Source: Basidiobolus meristosporus CBS 931.73 (lineage: Eukaryota > Basidiobolomycota > Basidiobolomycetes > Basidiobolales > Basidiobolaceae). Taken from it: a stretch of DNA of 64,000 nt. A program made the translations under genes and the position numbers. Positions 20,121 to 31,450 of this stretch are shown here, in pieces. Within the stretch, counting starts at the first letter, position 1, and every line of letters begins with the position of its first letter. The notes under the pieces were generated by a model. That model worked only from the letters and a program-made list of their open reading frames with translations. It made no database searches and was not told the origin of the DNA. The stretch spans positions 62,001 to 126,000 of the forward strand of contig MCFE01000197.1 of NCBI GenBank assembly GCA_002104905.1, given 5' to 3'.

Positions 20121-21505
20121 TTGAGCTGCCACAATCCAATGAGGCTTTTATAATGCTGGCAGCTTGGTGTTGTTGACCCTTTTCACTATCTTATGACAGG
20201 ACTGAGATGGTGCTTTGCCAACTCTACTGCTAAATAGGTAAGTAAACTTGATGGTGTTTAGACAGTTCTTTTGTGAGGTCTAGATGTCATTCTGATGGTC
20301 TTATTGCAGCTTCCATTAAGTTGTGCAAGCCAAACTGGCCAACAAATGCAAATGCCATGTATGGAAAATACCTGACAATGTTCTGACAGCATTGATGGGA
20401 ACATCTACTGGCATTACATCAGTAGTAGAGTGGCCTACTGCTAGTAAGGTATAATGCTACTCTACCAGTTTATCAATTGATATTTCCTGTTACTATCTCC
20501 CCTTGTGCTATTTATATATTCCATTGCAGACTCTCCCCATCTTACTTGCCTACCTACTACAACTGTGGGTATTCCACATGTGGATTTAATCAAAAACAAA
20601 CTACAGCCTTGAACTATGAACTGCATGCACACACACCTGCTGCACTTGATACACTTATAGCTCCTTGGCTTTATGCTTTTCAGTTTGATACCTGTAAAGT
20701 TGCCATGTACCTTGTATTACAGGTAACATTTAGATCTTGGAAACATATGCTTGGTTGCCACCACATTTGCCATAACTACCTCTTGACTATCTGCAAAATA
20801 ATTTTGGCATTTGGTAATGCATTCATTCTCCCTGTTGGATTCTAGGCCTCCCTATAGGTGCTCTCTAACTCTAGTTTTATTCAATTCAATGGTGAGTTAT
20901 GAGGAAATTAGCAGGTACCCAGGAGAGGCCAAGTGTACTTGGGTAAAGTTATCTAAGTGCAAATCAGCTGCTTGCAATGTCCAGTGGCACCTTGCAGTAC
21001 TTAATTGACTACCCATGCATTGAGACTGCTTAACTTCTTACTGCCAAAGGCATAGGTGCCTCCATGTGCACATATGTTGTCAGTATGCATTAACCCTTCC
21101 TAGCTGTCCTCCATAAGCCAGCTTATCACATCCTTAATATGTTATTAACGCAGCTGGAGTATGGGATACTAGCAACCAGACTTGCCTTCCTATCTGCCCA
21201 TATGTTGGCTCCATTGGGAACCTCAAAAAGATTAAGGAAGTTAAGATGTCCCACACACCAAGCAACATGGAATACAGAATGGATGAAGCAGCAGCAGAGA
21301 TATACACCTTTGGCCTTATGGAATTTTTGATTAATTTTATATTTCTGCCAATTGCTTATAGCTTCACAACCTTTCAGCAATTGCATACAACTTCTATATT
21401 CTCTCTCTGTGGAAACAAGATGTGCTTACTGTTGATGTTTAGACTGTAACAATGTGTGTGAGTTATGGAGTAAATCCCTTGCATCTTACACATTCAATAT
21501 CAATC
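20121..21505 (-). pseudogene. T-family transposase, C-terminal half and end region
   Basis: 20121-20820 is the transposase-side end region (a CAGCTTGGTGTTGTTGACCC stretch near 20160, compare CAGCTTGGAATTAGTGACCC at 27500). 21126-21386 encodes FIHSVFHVAWCVGHL, NLFEVPNGANIW and RKASLVAS, matching FIHSLLHLAWCVENI at 29000-29100. This HxxxHxxWC plus (F)PME-like segment is in the C-terminal region of Tnp2-like transposases. Its N-terminal half is at 25700-26172, on the other side of the inserted copia element. Confidence 0.7.
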
Positions 21506-21873
21506 TGTTGAAATATCGGACTATTTGGTATCATTCAGCAGCTAAAAATTTACTTAACAATTCTGGACTAGTCTTAGTCACTGTAGGACTCATTTACTGC
21601 CTTAACTTTGCCACTTTCTCCAGATAGATGATTGTATGATTATTCCCCTATAGTCAGGATCAAATTAGCACTATTACCAAACATTATGTACTGACCCTGA
21701 AACTGTTACAGAATGCTCCTGAGTATTGAGAAACCCTCCCTACTTAGTGTTACAGCTGTATTACTTCTACAAAGGTATAAATACTGAGCTTTTTTATGAA
21801 TAAATAACAGTTCAACTATTATCACTATTTCTTGATAAGTTCCTTATATCCAAATCACTTCTTGATTGCAACA
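21506..21873 (+). repeat. 5' LTR of copia element
   Basis: 368 bp, TGTTGAAATATCGG...GATTGCAACA. It matches 25597-25699 and 38536-38904. The 3' LTR matches it over its first ~100 bases with very few differences. Confidence 0.88.
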
Positions 21874-21893
21874 GGCTATGAGCCCCAATTGCC
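21874..21893 (+). promoter_or_regulatory. copia primer-binding site
   Basis: GGCTATGAGCCCC directly follows the LTR; the related copy at 38905 has GGTTATGAGC. This resembles the half initiator-tRNA primer of Drosophila copia. Confidence 0.6.
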
Positions 21894-21910
21894 TTAATCT
21901 ATTCTAAAAC

Positions 21911-22699
21911 ATGACTTCTACCAGCAAACAGAGCAATACCAACATCTTCCCTGTAAAGGGGAGGTTTGATGGGAAGAGCTAGAGACTTTGGAGAATCAAG
22001 ATGCAGATCCACCTTGAGGAAAGAAAGCTTTGGAACATAGTAACAGGAAAGGAAGTTGAGCCCAAAGGAATAGCAGAAGATGTGGAGAAGTTTTAAGAGA
22101 AGAAGAGAAAGGCCTTCAATGCCATATGCATTAATGTGCAAGACTCCTTAAATGGACAAATTCATGCCTCAAATACTGCCAAAGCAGCATGAGAATCCTT
22201 AGAGAAGATCTTTAGAGCAAAGTTAGTATCAAGCAAGCTTTATTTGAAACAAAAGCTCTTCAACATGAGGAAGAAGCCAGATGATGACATGCTACAACTC
22301 ATTACCAGAATGGAGACACTTGCAGAAGAACTTTACAGTATTAATGATGGTGTAGATGATGAAGAAAAGATACTTTGTCTGCTTTACAGCCTACTAGATG
22401 AGTATGAGACACTTATACTTTTATTTGAAAGCAGAGAAGACAACTTGACTTTAGACTATGTCAAAGGAAGACTTCTCCATGAAGAACTAAGGTGTAGTGA
22501 TCAAGCAGAGAAAATTAAAGATAATGCTTTATTCAGTTCAGAAAGGCACACAGAAAAGAAGGGAAAGCAACAAAACCGAAGAAAACCGGGCTGCTGTAAC
22601 TACTGTAAAAGGCCAGGACACAGGGCAAGTGAATGCAAGAAGAAACAAGTACACAAAAAACAGAAACTAGCGCAGGCAAACCATATAACTACTGATTAA
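21911..22699 (+). pseudogene. copia Gag
   Basis: From ATG 21911 (MTSTSKQSNTNIFPVKGRFD) a single frame runs to 22699, interrupted by three stops near 21979, 22094 and 22190. 22244-22699 is open (151 residues) and holds the Gag core (FNMRKKPDDDMLQLITRMET and LCLLYSLLDEYE) and the zinc knuckle CNYCKRPGHRASEC (CX2CX4HX4C, intact). Gag packages the element RNA into particles. The stops look like point mutations of sense codons rather than frameshifts. Confidence 0.85.
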
Positions 22700-22894
22700 C
22701 AGCTATTTGTAACTGTACAAGAGAGTGCAAGTGGGACTGAAATTTGTTTTTACTAAGCTCAGCTGCTCAATATTGGGTGAAAATGGACAAAAATTAGCTT
22801 TGGGAATCAGAGATCACAATATATACAAGTTACAATGCAAGATCATTGTACCTGAGCATGTCAACATTGATAAACTGATGAAACCAGCTGGGAG
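22700..22894 (+). pseudogene. deleted protease / GAG-pre-integrase junction
   Basis: Where the protease should be, only about 150 bases remain. 22775-22850 gives GIRDHNIYKLQCKIIVPEH, the segment ahead of GAG-pre-integrase. No DSG or DTG active site is present, so the protease was lost by deletion. Confidence 0.6.
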
Positions 22895-23638
22895 ATGTGG
22901 CATAGGAGGCTAGGACACATAGGGGAACAGAAAATGAGCCAATTAGTGAAAAATCAACTAGTTTTGGGCCTAAATTATACAATCCCAATCAAATTGAATG
23001 TCTGTAAGGGATATTCATATGGCAAACAAGCTAGGCAACGTTTCAAGAGCTCAGGGGGCATCAATACCACCAAAATACTGGCTATTGTACACTCAGATAT
23101 ACGTGGCCCCATGAGAAAACTGTCCTTTGGAGCCAAGAGATACTTTATGACGTTTATTGATGACAAGACAAGATATACAGGGGTGTACTTCCTCAAAACA
23201 AAGGATGAAACTTTAGAGACACTTAAACACTTCAAGAACATGACAGAAACACAAACTGGGTGTAAATTGAAGGTACTACAATGTGACAATGGAGGGGAAT
23301 ACTGCTCAAAAGAGTGTGCAAAATACTGCTCATCAACTGGTATACTTCAACCAAACACTGTTCCTTATACTCCACAGCAAAATGGAGTAGCAGAACGTGC
23401 AAATAGATCAATAGTAGAGATGGGAACATCTATGCTACATGATAAGGGAATGGACTACAAGTTTTGGGCTGAATCTGTTGCTACCACGGTATACATCAAG
23501 AACAGATGCTCAACAACAGCACTACGTGATTCTACACTCTTTGAAGCATATACAGGCAAAAATCAGATCTCCAGCACCTCAGGATCTTTGGCAGTGATGT
23601 TTTTTGTCACATCCCTGACAAAAAACGCTCAAAGTTAG
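22895..23638 (+). pseudogene. copia integrase
   Basis: An open frame of 247 residues: MWHRRLGHIGEQK (HHCC zinc region start), CKGYSYGKQ, then the catalytic core with D in VHSDIRGP, D in LQCDNGGEY and E in NGVAERANRS, so all three acidic residues are present. KFWAES and FEAYTG follow. A one-base loss in an A-run near 23560 shifts the frame; in the +1 frame the protein goes on as LRIFGSD...FCHIPDKK and GIFLGYC. Integrase would insert the cDNA into the genome; this copy is disabled mainly by that shift. Confidence 0.9.
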
Positions 23639-23697
23639 AACCAAAGAGTAGGAAAGGGATCTTTCTTGGGTATTGCAAAGAAACTACAGGGTATAGA

Positions 23698-23775
23698 GTG
23701 TATGATGGCAAAATTCAGAAGCTGATCAAGAGCAGGGTGTATGATGGCAAAATTCAGAAGCTGATCAAGAGCAGG
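23698..23775 (+). repeat. 39-bp exact tandem duplication
   Basis: Two identical 39-bp units (23698-23736, 23737-23775), encoding VYDGKIQKLIKSR twice in frame. The related copia at 40640 has the unit once. Confidence 0.95.
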
Positions 23776-25590
23776 GACATTGTATTTGAGGAGAATTCAG
23801 ATCAGCAATCCACAGAAATCATTGGCCAGCTGCCTGATGATGCAATTAACACTAATGAAGAAGATACATACCAAATCCAGTCAGATACAGAAGATACTTC
23901 TACCAGTTCCAGATCAGAACAGATTATCCCAGTTAGGAGATATACCAGAATAAGAAATGCCTCTGGATCCTGGTGGCAGACATCCAATGATCATGAAGAA
24001 GCTTCTCTTGCCTTATATGCCAAACCTCAGAATCTGGAGCAGGCAATGCAAAGTCCAGATGCTACTAAGTGGCAACAAGCCATGCAGGAAGAGTACCAAT
24101 CACTGATCAAGGCAAAAACGTGGGAACTGGTAGATTTACCAAATGGGAGAAAGCCAACAGGATGTAGATGGGTCTACAAGATCAAGATAGCCTCAAATGG
24201 TGCCATTGATAAGTACAAGGCTAGATTGGTGGCTAAAGGCTATTCCCAGATCCAGGGACTAGACTTCAAGGAAACACTTGCTCCAGTTGCCTAGTTTAAC
24301 TCTATTAGGACAGTTCTAGCCCTTGCAGCTGTACACAGTCTAGATCTACACCAAATGGATGTCAAAACAAACTTTCTAAATGGGAATTTGCAAGAAACTA
24401 TATATATAAAGCAATCAGAAGGTTTTACCAATCCAAAAGGCCCCCTTAAGGTGTGCAAGCTTAGAAGATTGTTGTATAGGCTTAAGCAGGCACCTAGAGC
24501 ATGGTATAACAAGATTGACACATATCTAGAGGAAATTGGGTTCTCTTGTAGCACTGTGGATCACAGTATATATGTGAAACAGTTCAAAAGGGTGTGATTC
24601 TCCTAGTTCTTTATGTGGAAGACCTAATTATAGATACAAGTGACCAAGAGGTACTTAAATAGACAAAATCAGATCTCTTCAGCAAGTTTGAGATGAAAGA
24701 TCTTGGAAAATTGAGCTATTTTCTTGGAATTGAGGTCAAATTTGACATACCTAGGCAGAAAACTGTGCTAAATCAGTCTCTGTACATCAGGGACATTCTT
24801 AGATGCTATACAATGGAAAATTGCAAATATGCAGCAACCATTATGGACAATAACCTGAAATTAAGCAAATCTTAGCCAGCTATAGATGAAAATGGCTCAA
24901 ATATGGACCAAAACTTTCCCTATCAATCAATGGTTGGTAGCCTAATGTACTTGATGGTATCTACACATCCAGATATTGCAGTAGCAGTTGGAATAGTCAG
25001 TCAATTCATGCAGAATTATGGATCAGATCAAATTGCAGCAGTTAAGCGGATTTTAAGATATTTACAGGTACCATCAGTATGGTACTGGAATACTCTGGAG
25101 CAGCTAATAGGGAAAAATTTGATAGTTATAGTGATTCAGACTGGGGTAGGGATCTGATTGACAGACACTGTACCACAGGTATGTATTTCTTTATGCTGGT
25201 GCAGCTATTACTTGGAATTGCCGGAAGCAACCAACTGTGGCCCTATTTACAACTGATGCCAAATATATGACTGGATGTCAAGCAACTAAGGAGGCTATAT
25301 GGCTACAAAAATTATTCAAAGACTTAGGTTTTAATTCAGATGAACCAACATGTATTTACCAGGAAAATCAAAGTTGAGTTTCATTAGCTAGAAATCCTAC
25401 TAATCATGCCAGAACTAAGCACATTGATATACAGCATCACTTTGTGAGGGAAGCTGTAGAAAATAACTTAGTGGAGTTAGTTTACTGCCCAACTGACAAA
25501 ATGGTGGCAGACATATTGACAAAGCCTCTAGCTAGGCCACAGTTTGAGATCCTTAGAGAGATATTGGGATTAAGAAATTATTTAGTTGAA
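23776..25590 (+). pseudogene. copia reverse transcriptase and RNase H
   Basis: 23990-24294: KWQQAMQEEYQSL, TWELVDLP, GCRWVYKIK and ARLVAKGYSQ, the RT N-terminus. A TAG replaces the K of PVAKF at 24293. 24355-24597: MDVKTNFLNG (normally MDVKTAFLNG), RLLYRLKQAPRAWY. After a frameshift near 24595 the active site reads LYVEDLII (normally YVDD), a D-to-E change. 24693-24875: MKDLGKLSYFLGIEV. 24903-25157: YQSMVGSLMYLM and HPDIAVAVG. RNase H follows to 25590, with NHARTKHIDI near 25410 and LADILTKPL near 25510. Confidence 0.88.
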
Positions 25591-25596
25591 GGGGAG
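25585..25596 (+). promoter_or_regulatory. polypurine tract
   Basis: GAAGGGGAG abuts the 3' LTR start (TGTTG at 25597), the usual place for plus-strand priming. Confidence 0.7.
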
Positions 25597-25699
25597 TGTT
25601 GAAATATTGGACTATTTGGTATCATTCAGCAGCTAAAAATTTACTTAACAATTCTGGACTAGTCTTAGTCACTGTAGGACTCATTTACTGCCTTAACTT
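25597..25699 (+). repeat. 3' LTR of copia element (truncated)
   Basis: Matches the first ~103 bases of 21506-21873, then switches at ~25699 to T-transposase sequence. Confidence 0.85.
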
Positions 25700-26172
25700 T
25701 TTTCACATCATTGCTCTTTCACAAGCAAATGGACTAATGGGCTCACTTGGCTCCATAAGATATTCATGGCATCTTTTTCCACTGGTGCTGTATCATTGCA
25801 TACTGGGATTTTGTCATGTTTATGCATGGTACTACTATGTAGGGAGATAGGCCCATAAGTCATCATTGATTCTTCTACTTCAGAGCTATCACTCCACAGG
25901 CCATGTTGATAAGGCTCTGGTGAGGCAAATTGCATCACAAACCTACCTAAATAAGTTTTTGCAAGGTGAAAGATCAAGTTAGGTACCATTTTAGTAGTAC
26001 CATGTAACTGGCAAGAAATACCTGAAATAGGTGTAACTGATGAATGCTCAAAGAAATTTTGTATAGCACAGCACTGACCATGATCCTTTAAATCCACCCT
26101 ATGCCATCTGTATTGTTTGTGGCTTAGATGCTTATTACAATGACCACATAGTTTTTTCCCATTACATATGGT
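25700..26172 (-). pseudogene. Tnp2-like transposase N-terminus (T family)
   Basis: 25708-26097 (129 residues) reads KDHGQCCAIQNFFEHSSVT, LWSDSSEVEE, ...IPVCNDTAPVE and LWSQVSPLVHLLV, matching 60883-61335 and 30560-31001. The N-terminal zinc-finger-like C-x-x-C-x-K segment (26100-26172) is damaged. Together with 20121-21505 it forms one gene broken by the copia insertion. Confidence 0.75.
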
Positions 26173-26429
26173 GCTGAATCAATGTAGTCTTTCCATAGGG
26201 CAAACAGCTTGACACTCAACAGCATTATATTATTATGTAACTATTTTTGTCAATACTTTTGTGAGCTCATCACAGATTTGTATTTGAGACACTGCACCTA
26301 CATGAGTGTAATACTCATTTGTGACCCACCACAGTAAACTTTATAAACAAAGCTGTGGTACCACATGCACAAATATTGGTAACATTATCTCCAATTTAGT
26401 CCTAATCATTCCCATATCTGTGCTGCCAA

Positions 26430-27155
26430 AAATAAGGCAAAGTTGTCTTGTTCCCAATCAAACAGCAATGCTGACTGCAGCAGAAGATTTGCTCAACAAC
26501 AGCTTGCTCTGACATTCAGCGCAGCAAGCAGGGCTACATTCAAAAAAAGGAAATGTGAACTCTTCAAGCTCTTGGTCCAGTTGGCAGTTTAGAGTCTCTG
26601 CAGAGCTGCAAGCTTGCCATTATGCACAAGTGGATGATGACTTCACAAATGCAGTACCACTAGTGAAAGACCAGCAAATGAGCATCATAACATCACCACC
26701 TCCTGTATTACCAGTTATATTGTTGCATCTTACCAAAGCATTAGGGAGGCAAGTAGTTGCAGTGACTAATGAGATATTTGCAATAGGCCACCAAAATCAG
26801 GACATAGTCAACAGACAGGTTGAGTAGAAAATAAATATGGGGCAATCAGTATCCCAGTTAGAGAACGCAGTATATAGGCTGCAAAGCTAGAACTTAGGTA
26901 GCTCAATGTCACAGCCAAGATTGGAGCCATTTCATAATGTAATAGTAGAGAAACAGTGTATATTATTTAAGCAAAACAAAAGTTCCCACAGACTAAGCAC
27001 AGAGAAGAGTGTAGCAGAGTGTGGGAGGGAAACACTGCAAGCTTAATGTCCAAGCCTAAAAGTCAGAAGATCTTAGGTATTTGAGAAACTGTTGAGTACA
27101 AGGATAGGAGTGGAATAACATCTCACAGACTGTAAGAAGTCTAGCATGGTTTAAC
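26430..27155 (+). pseudogene. T-family ORF2 remnant
   Basis: Divergent from the transposase N-terminus and about 270 bp away. 26430-26512 matches the ORF2 start; 26555-26827 reads SAELQACHYAQVDDD, VPLVKDQQMSIITSPPPV and EIFAIGHQNQDIVNRQVE, matching VEPQADHYAQADE, VPSVEDQQVAMITSPPPI and RNQEVVQKQDE at 61756-61990. Stops break it. The function of ORF2 is unknown to me. The element is cut near 27155. Confidence 0.65.
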
Positions 27156-27421
27156 CTTAATCATACCCCAGACTTCACAAAAACTGGGTCAAGATCTTTC
27201 ATCACAACAACAATATTGGCTTCAGATTGTTGTCTGCCAATATTTTCACTTTCTCATCCTGGACACTCAATCACAACCTATGTCTGTGTACATTGATTTG
27301 CCATTGCCTATTGCTCCCACTCCTTACTTTATGATCCATCCACAGATTTTACCTTTTAGGCCCACAAATCTGTTTATATCCAATGAAACATCAGTGGTAG
27401 CTTGATTACAGATTGTGCTAA
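27156..27421 (-). pseudogene. ORF2-side end of a third T copy
   Basis: Reverse complement of the ORF2-side sub-terminal region (CCAGACTTCACAAAAACTGG near 27170; CATCACAACAACAATATTGG near 27203). It continues at 31451 after the inserted T element (27422-31450). The terminal bases are lost. Confidence 0.6.
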
Positions 27422-27620
27422 CCCTATGAAAAATAATTTGGTCCCGCAGGTGGATCCATTTCAGTTCAGCCATCAGGATCCCATTTGGAGACTGTCATAA
27501 TACCAGCAGCTTGGAATTAGTGACCCTCCTGATAATCTTATGACAGGATCATGACGGTGCTTGCTAATTTTATAACAAAATGAAGGGATAAAACTTGACA
27601 AGATTTTACTGGTGCTGTGA

Positions 27621-28515
27621 CAATAATTGCATGGTATTATTGAGTTCTTTTAGTGCTCTACAACTATTTGAAGTGGCTCCAATTGGGCAGGACATCCAGT
27701 TACCTTATATGGCAAGAAACGTGACAGTATTTCAGCAACCTCACTGTGAGACTCTGATGGCATTATATTGGCAGTATTACAGTCTACTGCTGGCTTTATA
27801 TAATGCTACTGCACCAATTTACCAAATGGTATTTCCTTTTTCTACCTCCCCTTATGCAACTCATATATTCCTATGTAGTATTACCCTACTTTATTTGTTT
27901 ACCCACCACTACCTTGGGTATTCCATATATGGTCTGAACCAAAAAGAACTATGGCCTCCTGCCTACTAACCTCTACAAATGTGCACACCTGCCACAATTG
28001 ACATACTTCTATCACCACAGCTTTGCAGCTTTTGGTGTGATGCTTGCAAATTGGCCATATACCTTGTACAATAATTCCATGGTATTGTTGCGGTCTTATT
28101 GCGCTCTACCACTATTGTGAATAGATCCAACTGACCAGAACATCCAATTGCCTTATATGGCCAGAAACTTGATGATATTTCAGCAAGCTCATAGTCAGAC
28201 TTGGATGGCATTATACTGGCAGTATGGTAGCCTACAGCTGGTTCTGTATAGTGCTGTCATACCAATTCATCAAATGGTATTTCCTTTTTCTACCTTTTCT
28301 TTGGCAATTCATATATTCCACTGTGGAATCACCCCTCTGTATTTGCTTAACCACTGCTACCTTGGGTATGCCAGATGTAGTTTGAATCAATAAAGACTAT
28401 GGCCTCCTGCTTACTAACCTCTACAAATGTGCACACTTGCCACAATTGACATACTTCTATCACCACAGCTTTGCAGCTTTTGGTGTGATGCTTGCAAATT
28501 GGCCATATACCTTGC
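27621..28515. repeat. 448-bp tandem duplication in T transposon end
   Basis: 27621-28068 and 28069-28515 are two copies of the same end-region sequence; for example CTACAAATGTGCACACCTGC at 27972 and its near-identical copy at 28420. The junction carries CAATAATT at both unit starts. Other T copies have this region once. Confidence 0.85.
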
Positions 28516-31001
28516 ACTGCTTGTAACATATGCATTTTGCAAATAAATGCTTGGTTGTTGCCACTTCTGTCATGAATACCTCCTGAATATCTGCCAAGAA
28601 CTTCTCAGTATTTAGAAGATATATTCCTTCTCCCTGCTGGATCCTAGTCCCACTCATTGGTGTGCTCTGGCTTTTGAATGTGTGAATTCTGTATTGAATG
28701 GTGTAGAAGCTGGCATGTGACCATGAGAAATCTGGCATACCTTGGTAGGGTTTTCCTGATAAAAATCAGTTGATTGTTGTACCTAACACAACTTTTCATT
28801 ACTTAACTGAATACCCATGCATTGGAGCTGCTTAGCTGCTTAATGCTATAGGCATAGGTGTCTCCATGTGCACAATAGTCCCCAGTACTTTCCAACTCCT
28901 CCTGGCTGTCCTCCATGTGCCAACTTGTCACATCCATGAAAGACCTGAAGGTAATATTCTTGATGGTATTGGAATATGGTAGTACTTGCAACTTGACTTG
29001 TCTTCCTATCTCCTCATATATCTGCTCCATAGGAAACTCACAAAAGGTGAAGCAAGGCCCAATATTCTCCACACACCATGCCAGATGGAGTAGAGAATGG
29101 ATAAAGTAGTGGCAGAGATCTACATGTTCAGCTTTATGTTTGTAGTACAGCCACTCCAAACCCATCACAAACTCCTCACACAACAGCTGTAGATGTGTCA
29201 AGTTGACTTTGATGATCTGTTTCTGGATAAATATTCCTACAATGTCCACATATGACTCCCAATGCTTCCAATGTACTTTTGGTAGGAATGGCTTCAGAAT
29301 GCCACTTGAATAAATATGTATCCAGTTCATCCAGTCTTTACATTTGTATTGTTGAAGATACATATGAGTATTAATTAGAGCCTGTGAGAAGTACTTAGGG
29401 TAGCAGATACTTAGTAACATCTTCCCAATTTTTCAAATCTCTCTGGTATCTCAAATGGCTCATTTAGCTTAAAATGCCCCATGCACAACTTGGTCATCAG
29501 TATAGGAATATTGTTGAATAGCAAATGCATTGCTCCCTGTGGAAAGCCTTTGTTCCAACATATACCCTCTATCTTAAGTATCTGCAGTTTCCAATTGATT
29601 TCATATTCTGGCCAATGGCCTATAGCTTGTCAACTTTGCTGCAATTGCATGCTGACTTCTGTACGTTCTCTCTGTTGAAAGATAATGCTCTCAGTGCTGG
29701 TGTTTGGGTAATAATAATGTGTGTGAGTTATGGAGAAAATCCCCTGGATCTCACACATTTGACAGCATTACTATCTGCTGAGTCTGCAAAACATGCTATC
29801 TTACTAATGGCTGGGGCATCTCCAATGAAGAATATAATATGTGCTTTTACATGACAGCAAATCTCTGTTATCCTGCTGGAAAGCATACAAATTCATCCAG
29901 CAATGGATACAAGTAGCTATCCAGGTTGGACGGTGATTTAGGCCTAGATACCAGTGTGACTACCATCATATTATTGCTCTGATACTGTAGGATGGGCAGC
30001 AGATTCCAATTGATGAGAATCAGTGGCCAGCAGAATTTGCTGGTAGAGTACTTCTTTAATGAGAATCCATCATGTGCTAAAGCAAAGGCATAGTCATGCA
30101 TACCTTTAGGCTTGCCCTTGCTTCTTAGCTGTTTGCAATGTTTGCCATCAAATATACTGGATATGTTTGCAGTTGATTGATACTGAGTGTGGTACTGTAT
30201 AGCTTTGCAATATTTGTTGGACTGCATCAGCTTCCTCAGATGGGGTATGACCAGAGTATATCTGGAGTGTTAACAATGTTTTCACTCAATGGTGGTGAAT
30301 TACCAACAACTTGGACAGTTTGCAATAGTAGCATTTTCAGATGTGAATGCCATGTAACTGTTAACACATGCTGGAATCAGTACAGTCTCTGGATCATATG
30401 TTGCCTGCCACATGATAGTTGTCCACTTGTACCATGTACATGGTAGGTTGCATCCCAGTATGATTTTGGCAAGAAGTAGTAATAAGTCCTCAAAGCCCTC
30501 ATTACTGATATAAGTAGAAACACACCACTTCTCTAGCCACAATACTACATCATTCACCAGTAGATGCACTACTGGTCTCACTTGGCTCCATAAAGTATCC
30601 TTGGCATTTGTTTCAATTGGTAATGTCTCATTGCATATAGGGATTTGACCAGGCTCATATGTGGTATTGTTGTAAGGGGAGATAGGCTCAAAATCTATCA
30701 GTGAGCCCTCTTTATCAGAGCTATCACTCTGCATGCAATATACTGAAGGCTGAGGTGAGCCTAAAGGTGTCACAAACTCACCTGACTCAGTTTGTGCAAG
30801 GTGACAAAGACAGCTAGGTGCTAATATAGAAGTATCAACTGGGCGGCAAAATAATGTTGCTACAGTAGTGACTAATGAATGGTTAAATATGACTGGGATG
30901 GCAAAACACTGGCAATGATCCTTGTAATACTTCCTATGCTGTCTCCATGCTTCATGGCTGAGAGGCTTGAAACAATAGCCACATGGTCTTTTTTTCTTCA
31001 C
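28516..31001 (-). pseudogene. Tnp2-like transposase (EnSpm/CACTA type), longest copy
   Basis: N-terminus 31001-30300 (233 residues): MKKKRPCGYCFKPLSHEAW then H-x3-KYYKDHCQCF, a Cys/His segment; acidic DSSDKEGS; WSQVRPVVHLLVNDV; FEDLLLLLAKIILGC. Around 30300 a stop breaks CPSC-W where other copies have CPNCQ. 30227-29868: FDGKHCKQL, the AHDGFSLKK segment with the D typical of Tnp2, FCWPLILINWNLLP, SNLDSYLYPLLDEF. 29867-29420 is scrambled (compare the HILL-GD-PA region). 29420-28803: VHWKHWESY, FIHSLLHLAWCVENIGPCF and PMEQIYEEIGRQ. C-terminus 28738-28516. Intact relatives exceed 800 residues; this one has many stops. Confidence 0.8.
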
Positions 31002-31450
31002 TTACAGCATTTAATCAAAATACTCTTGTCCATGGGTCAAACAGTTTGACCTTCAACAATGTGATACCATTATATCATCTTTTGGTCAGTACACATGTGA
31101 GCTCAGGACATTCATGTATTTGAGATATAGCACCTACACAAATGTAAGATTCCATGATGACTTGCCATAGTATGCATTATCAATAAAGTAGTGGCACCAC
31201 ATACACGTGTATATAAGTGTTTATGAGTGTCTGAGATCAGAAAGTGAGCAGATTAACAGGGAACCAAGCAAAAACCACTTTTACACTGATGTGATGAGAA
31301 ATTTTTAACAGGTTTTTTGTGAAATCTGGGGTGCTATTATTTTTCAACAGTCTCTGGACAGTGTCCTGATGGGATCAGTACCTCTTAGTCATGGGATTTT
31401 AACTTTATGATGGCCTTTTGACAGGATCATCTTGATAATTTTTCATAGGG

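Larger units (their letters stand above)
21506..25699 (+). mobile_element. Ty1/copia element, nearly full length, 3' LTR truncated
   Basis: 5' LTR 21506-21873, primer site, gag, integrase, RT, RNase H, purine tract and a 3' LTR cut after ~103 bp. gag (from ATG 21911) and integrase (22895) are in the same frame, so the ancestor had one gag-pol reading frame. Protease is largely deleted. It is inserted between the two halves of a T-family transposase gene. Confidence 0.9.
27422..31450 (-). mobile_element. T-family transposon, ORF2 deleted, TSD CTAA
   Basis: Left end CCCTATGAAAAATAATTTGG, right end reading ...AATTTTTCATAGGG, i.e. terminal inverted repeats of at least 13 bp. Flanks CTAA (27418-27421 and 31451-31454) are a perfect 4-bp duplication; removing the element gives TTGTGCTAACCTATGCAAG. 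It holds a decayed transposase gene but no ORF2: at ~31215 the intergenic sequence jumps straight to the ORF2-side end (GAGTGTCTGAGATCAG, as at 63740). 4029 bp long. A 448-bp tandem duplication lies near the left end. Confidence 0.88.

Noticed and set aside
20477-20845. 122-residue plus-strand frame rich in aromatic residues
   Set aside because: Lies in the noncoding end of a T transposon; similar frames at 27595-27969 and 59380-59592 are the same noncoding sequence and carry stops between copies.
29525-29854. 109-residue plus-strand frame
   Set aside because: Antisense to the scrambled middle part of the transposase; no recognisable domain.
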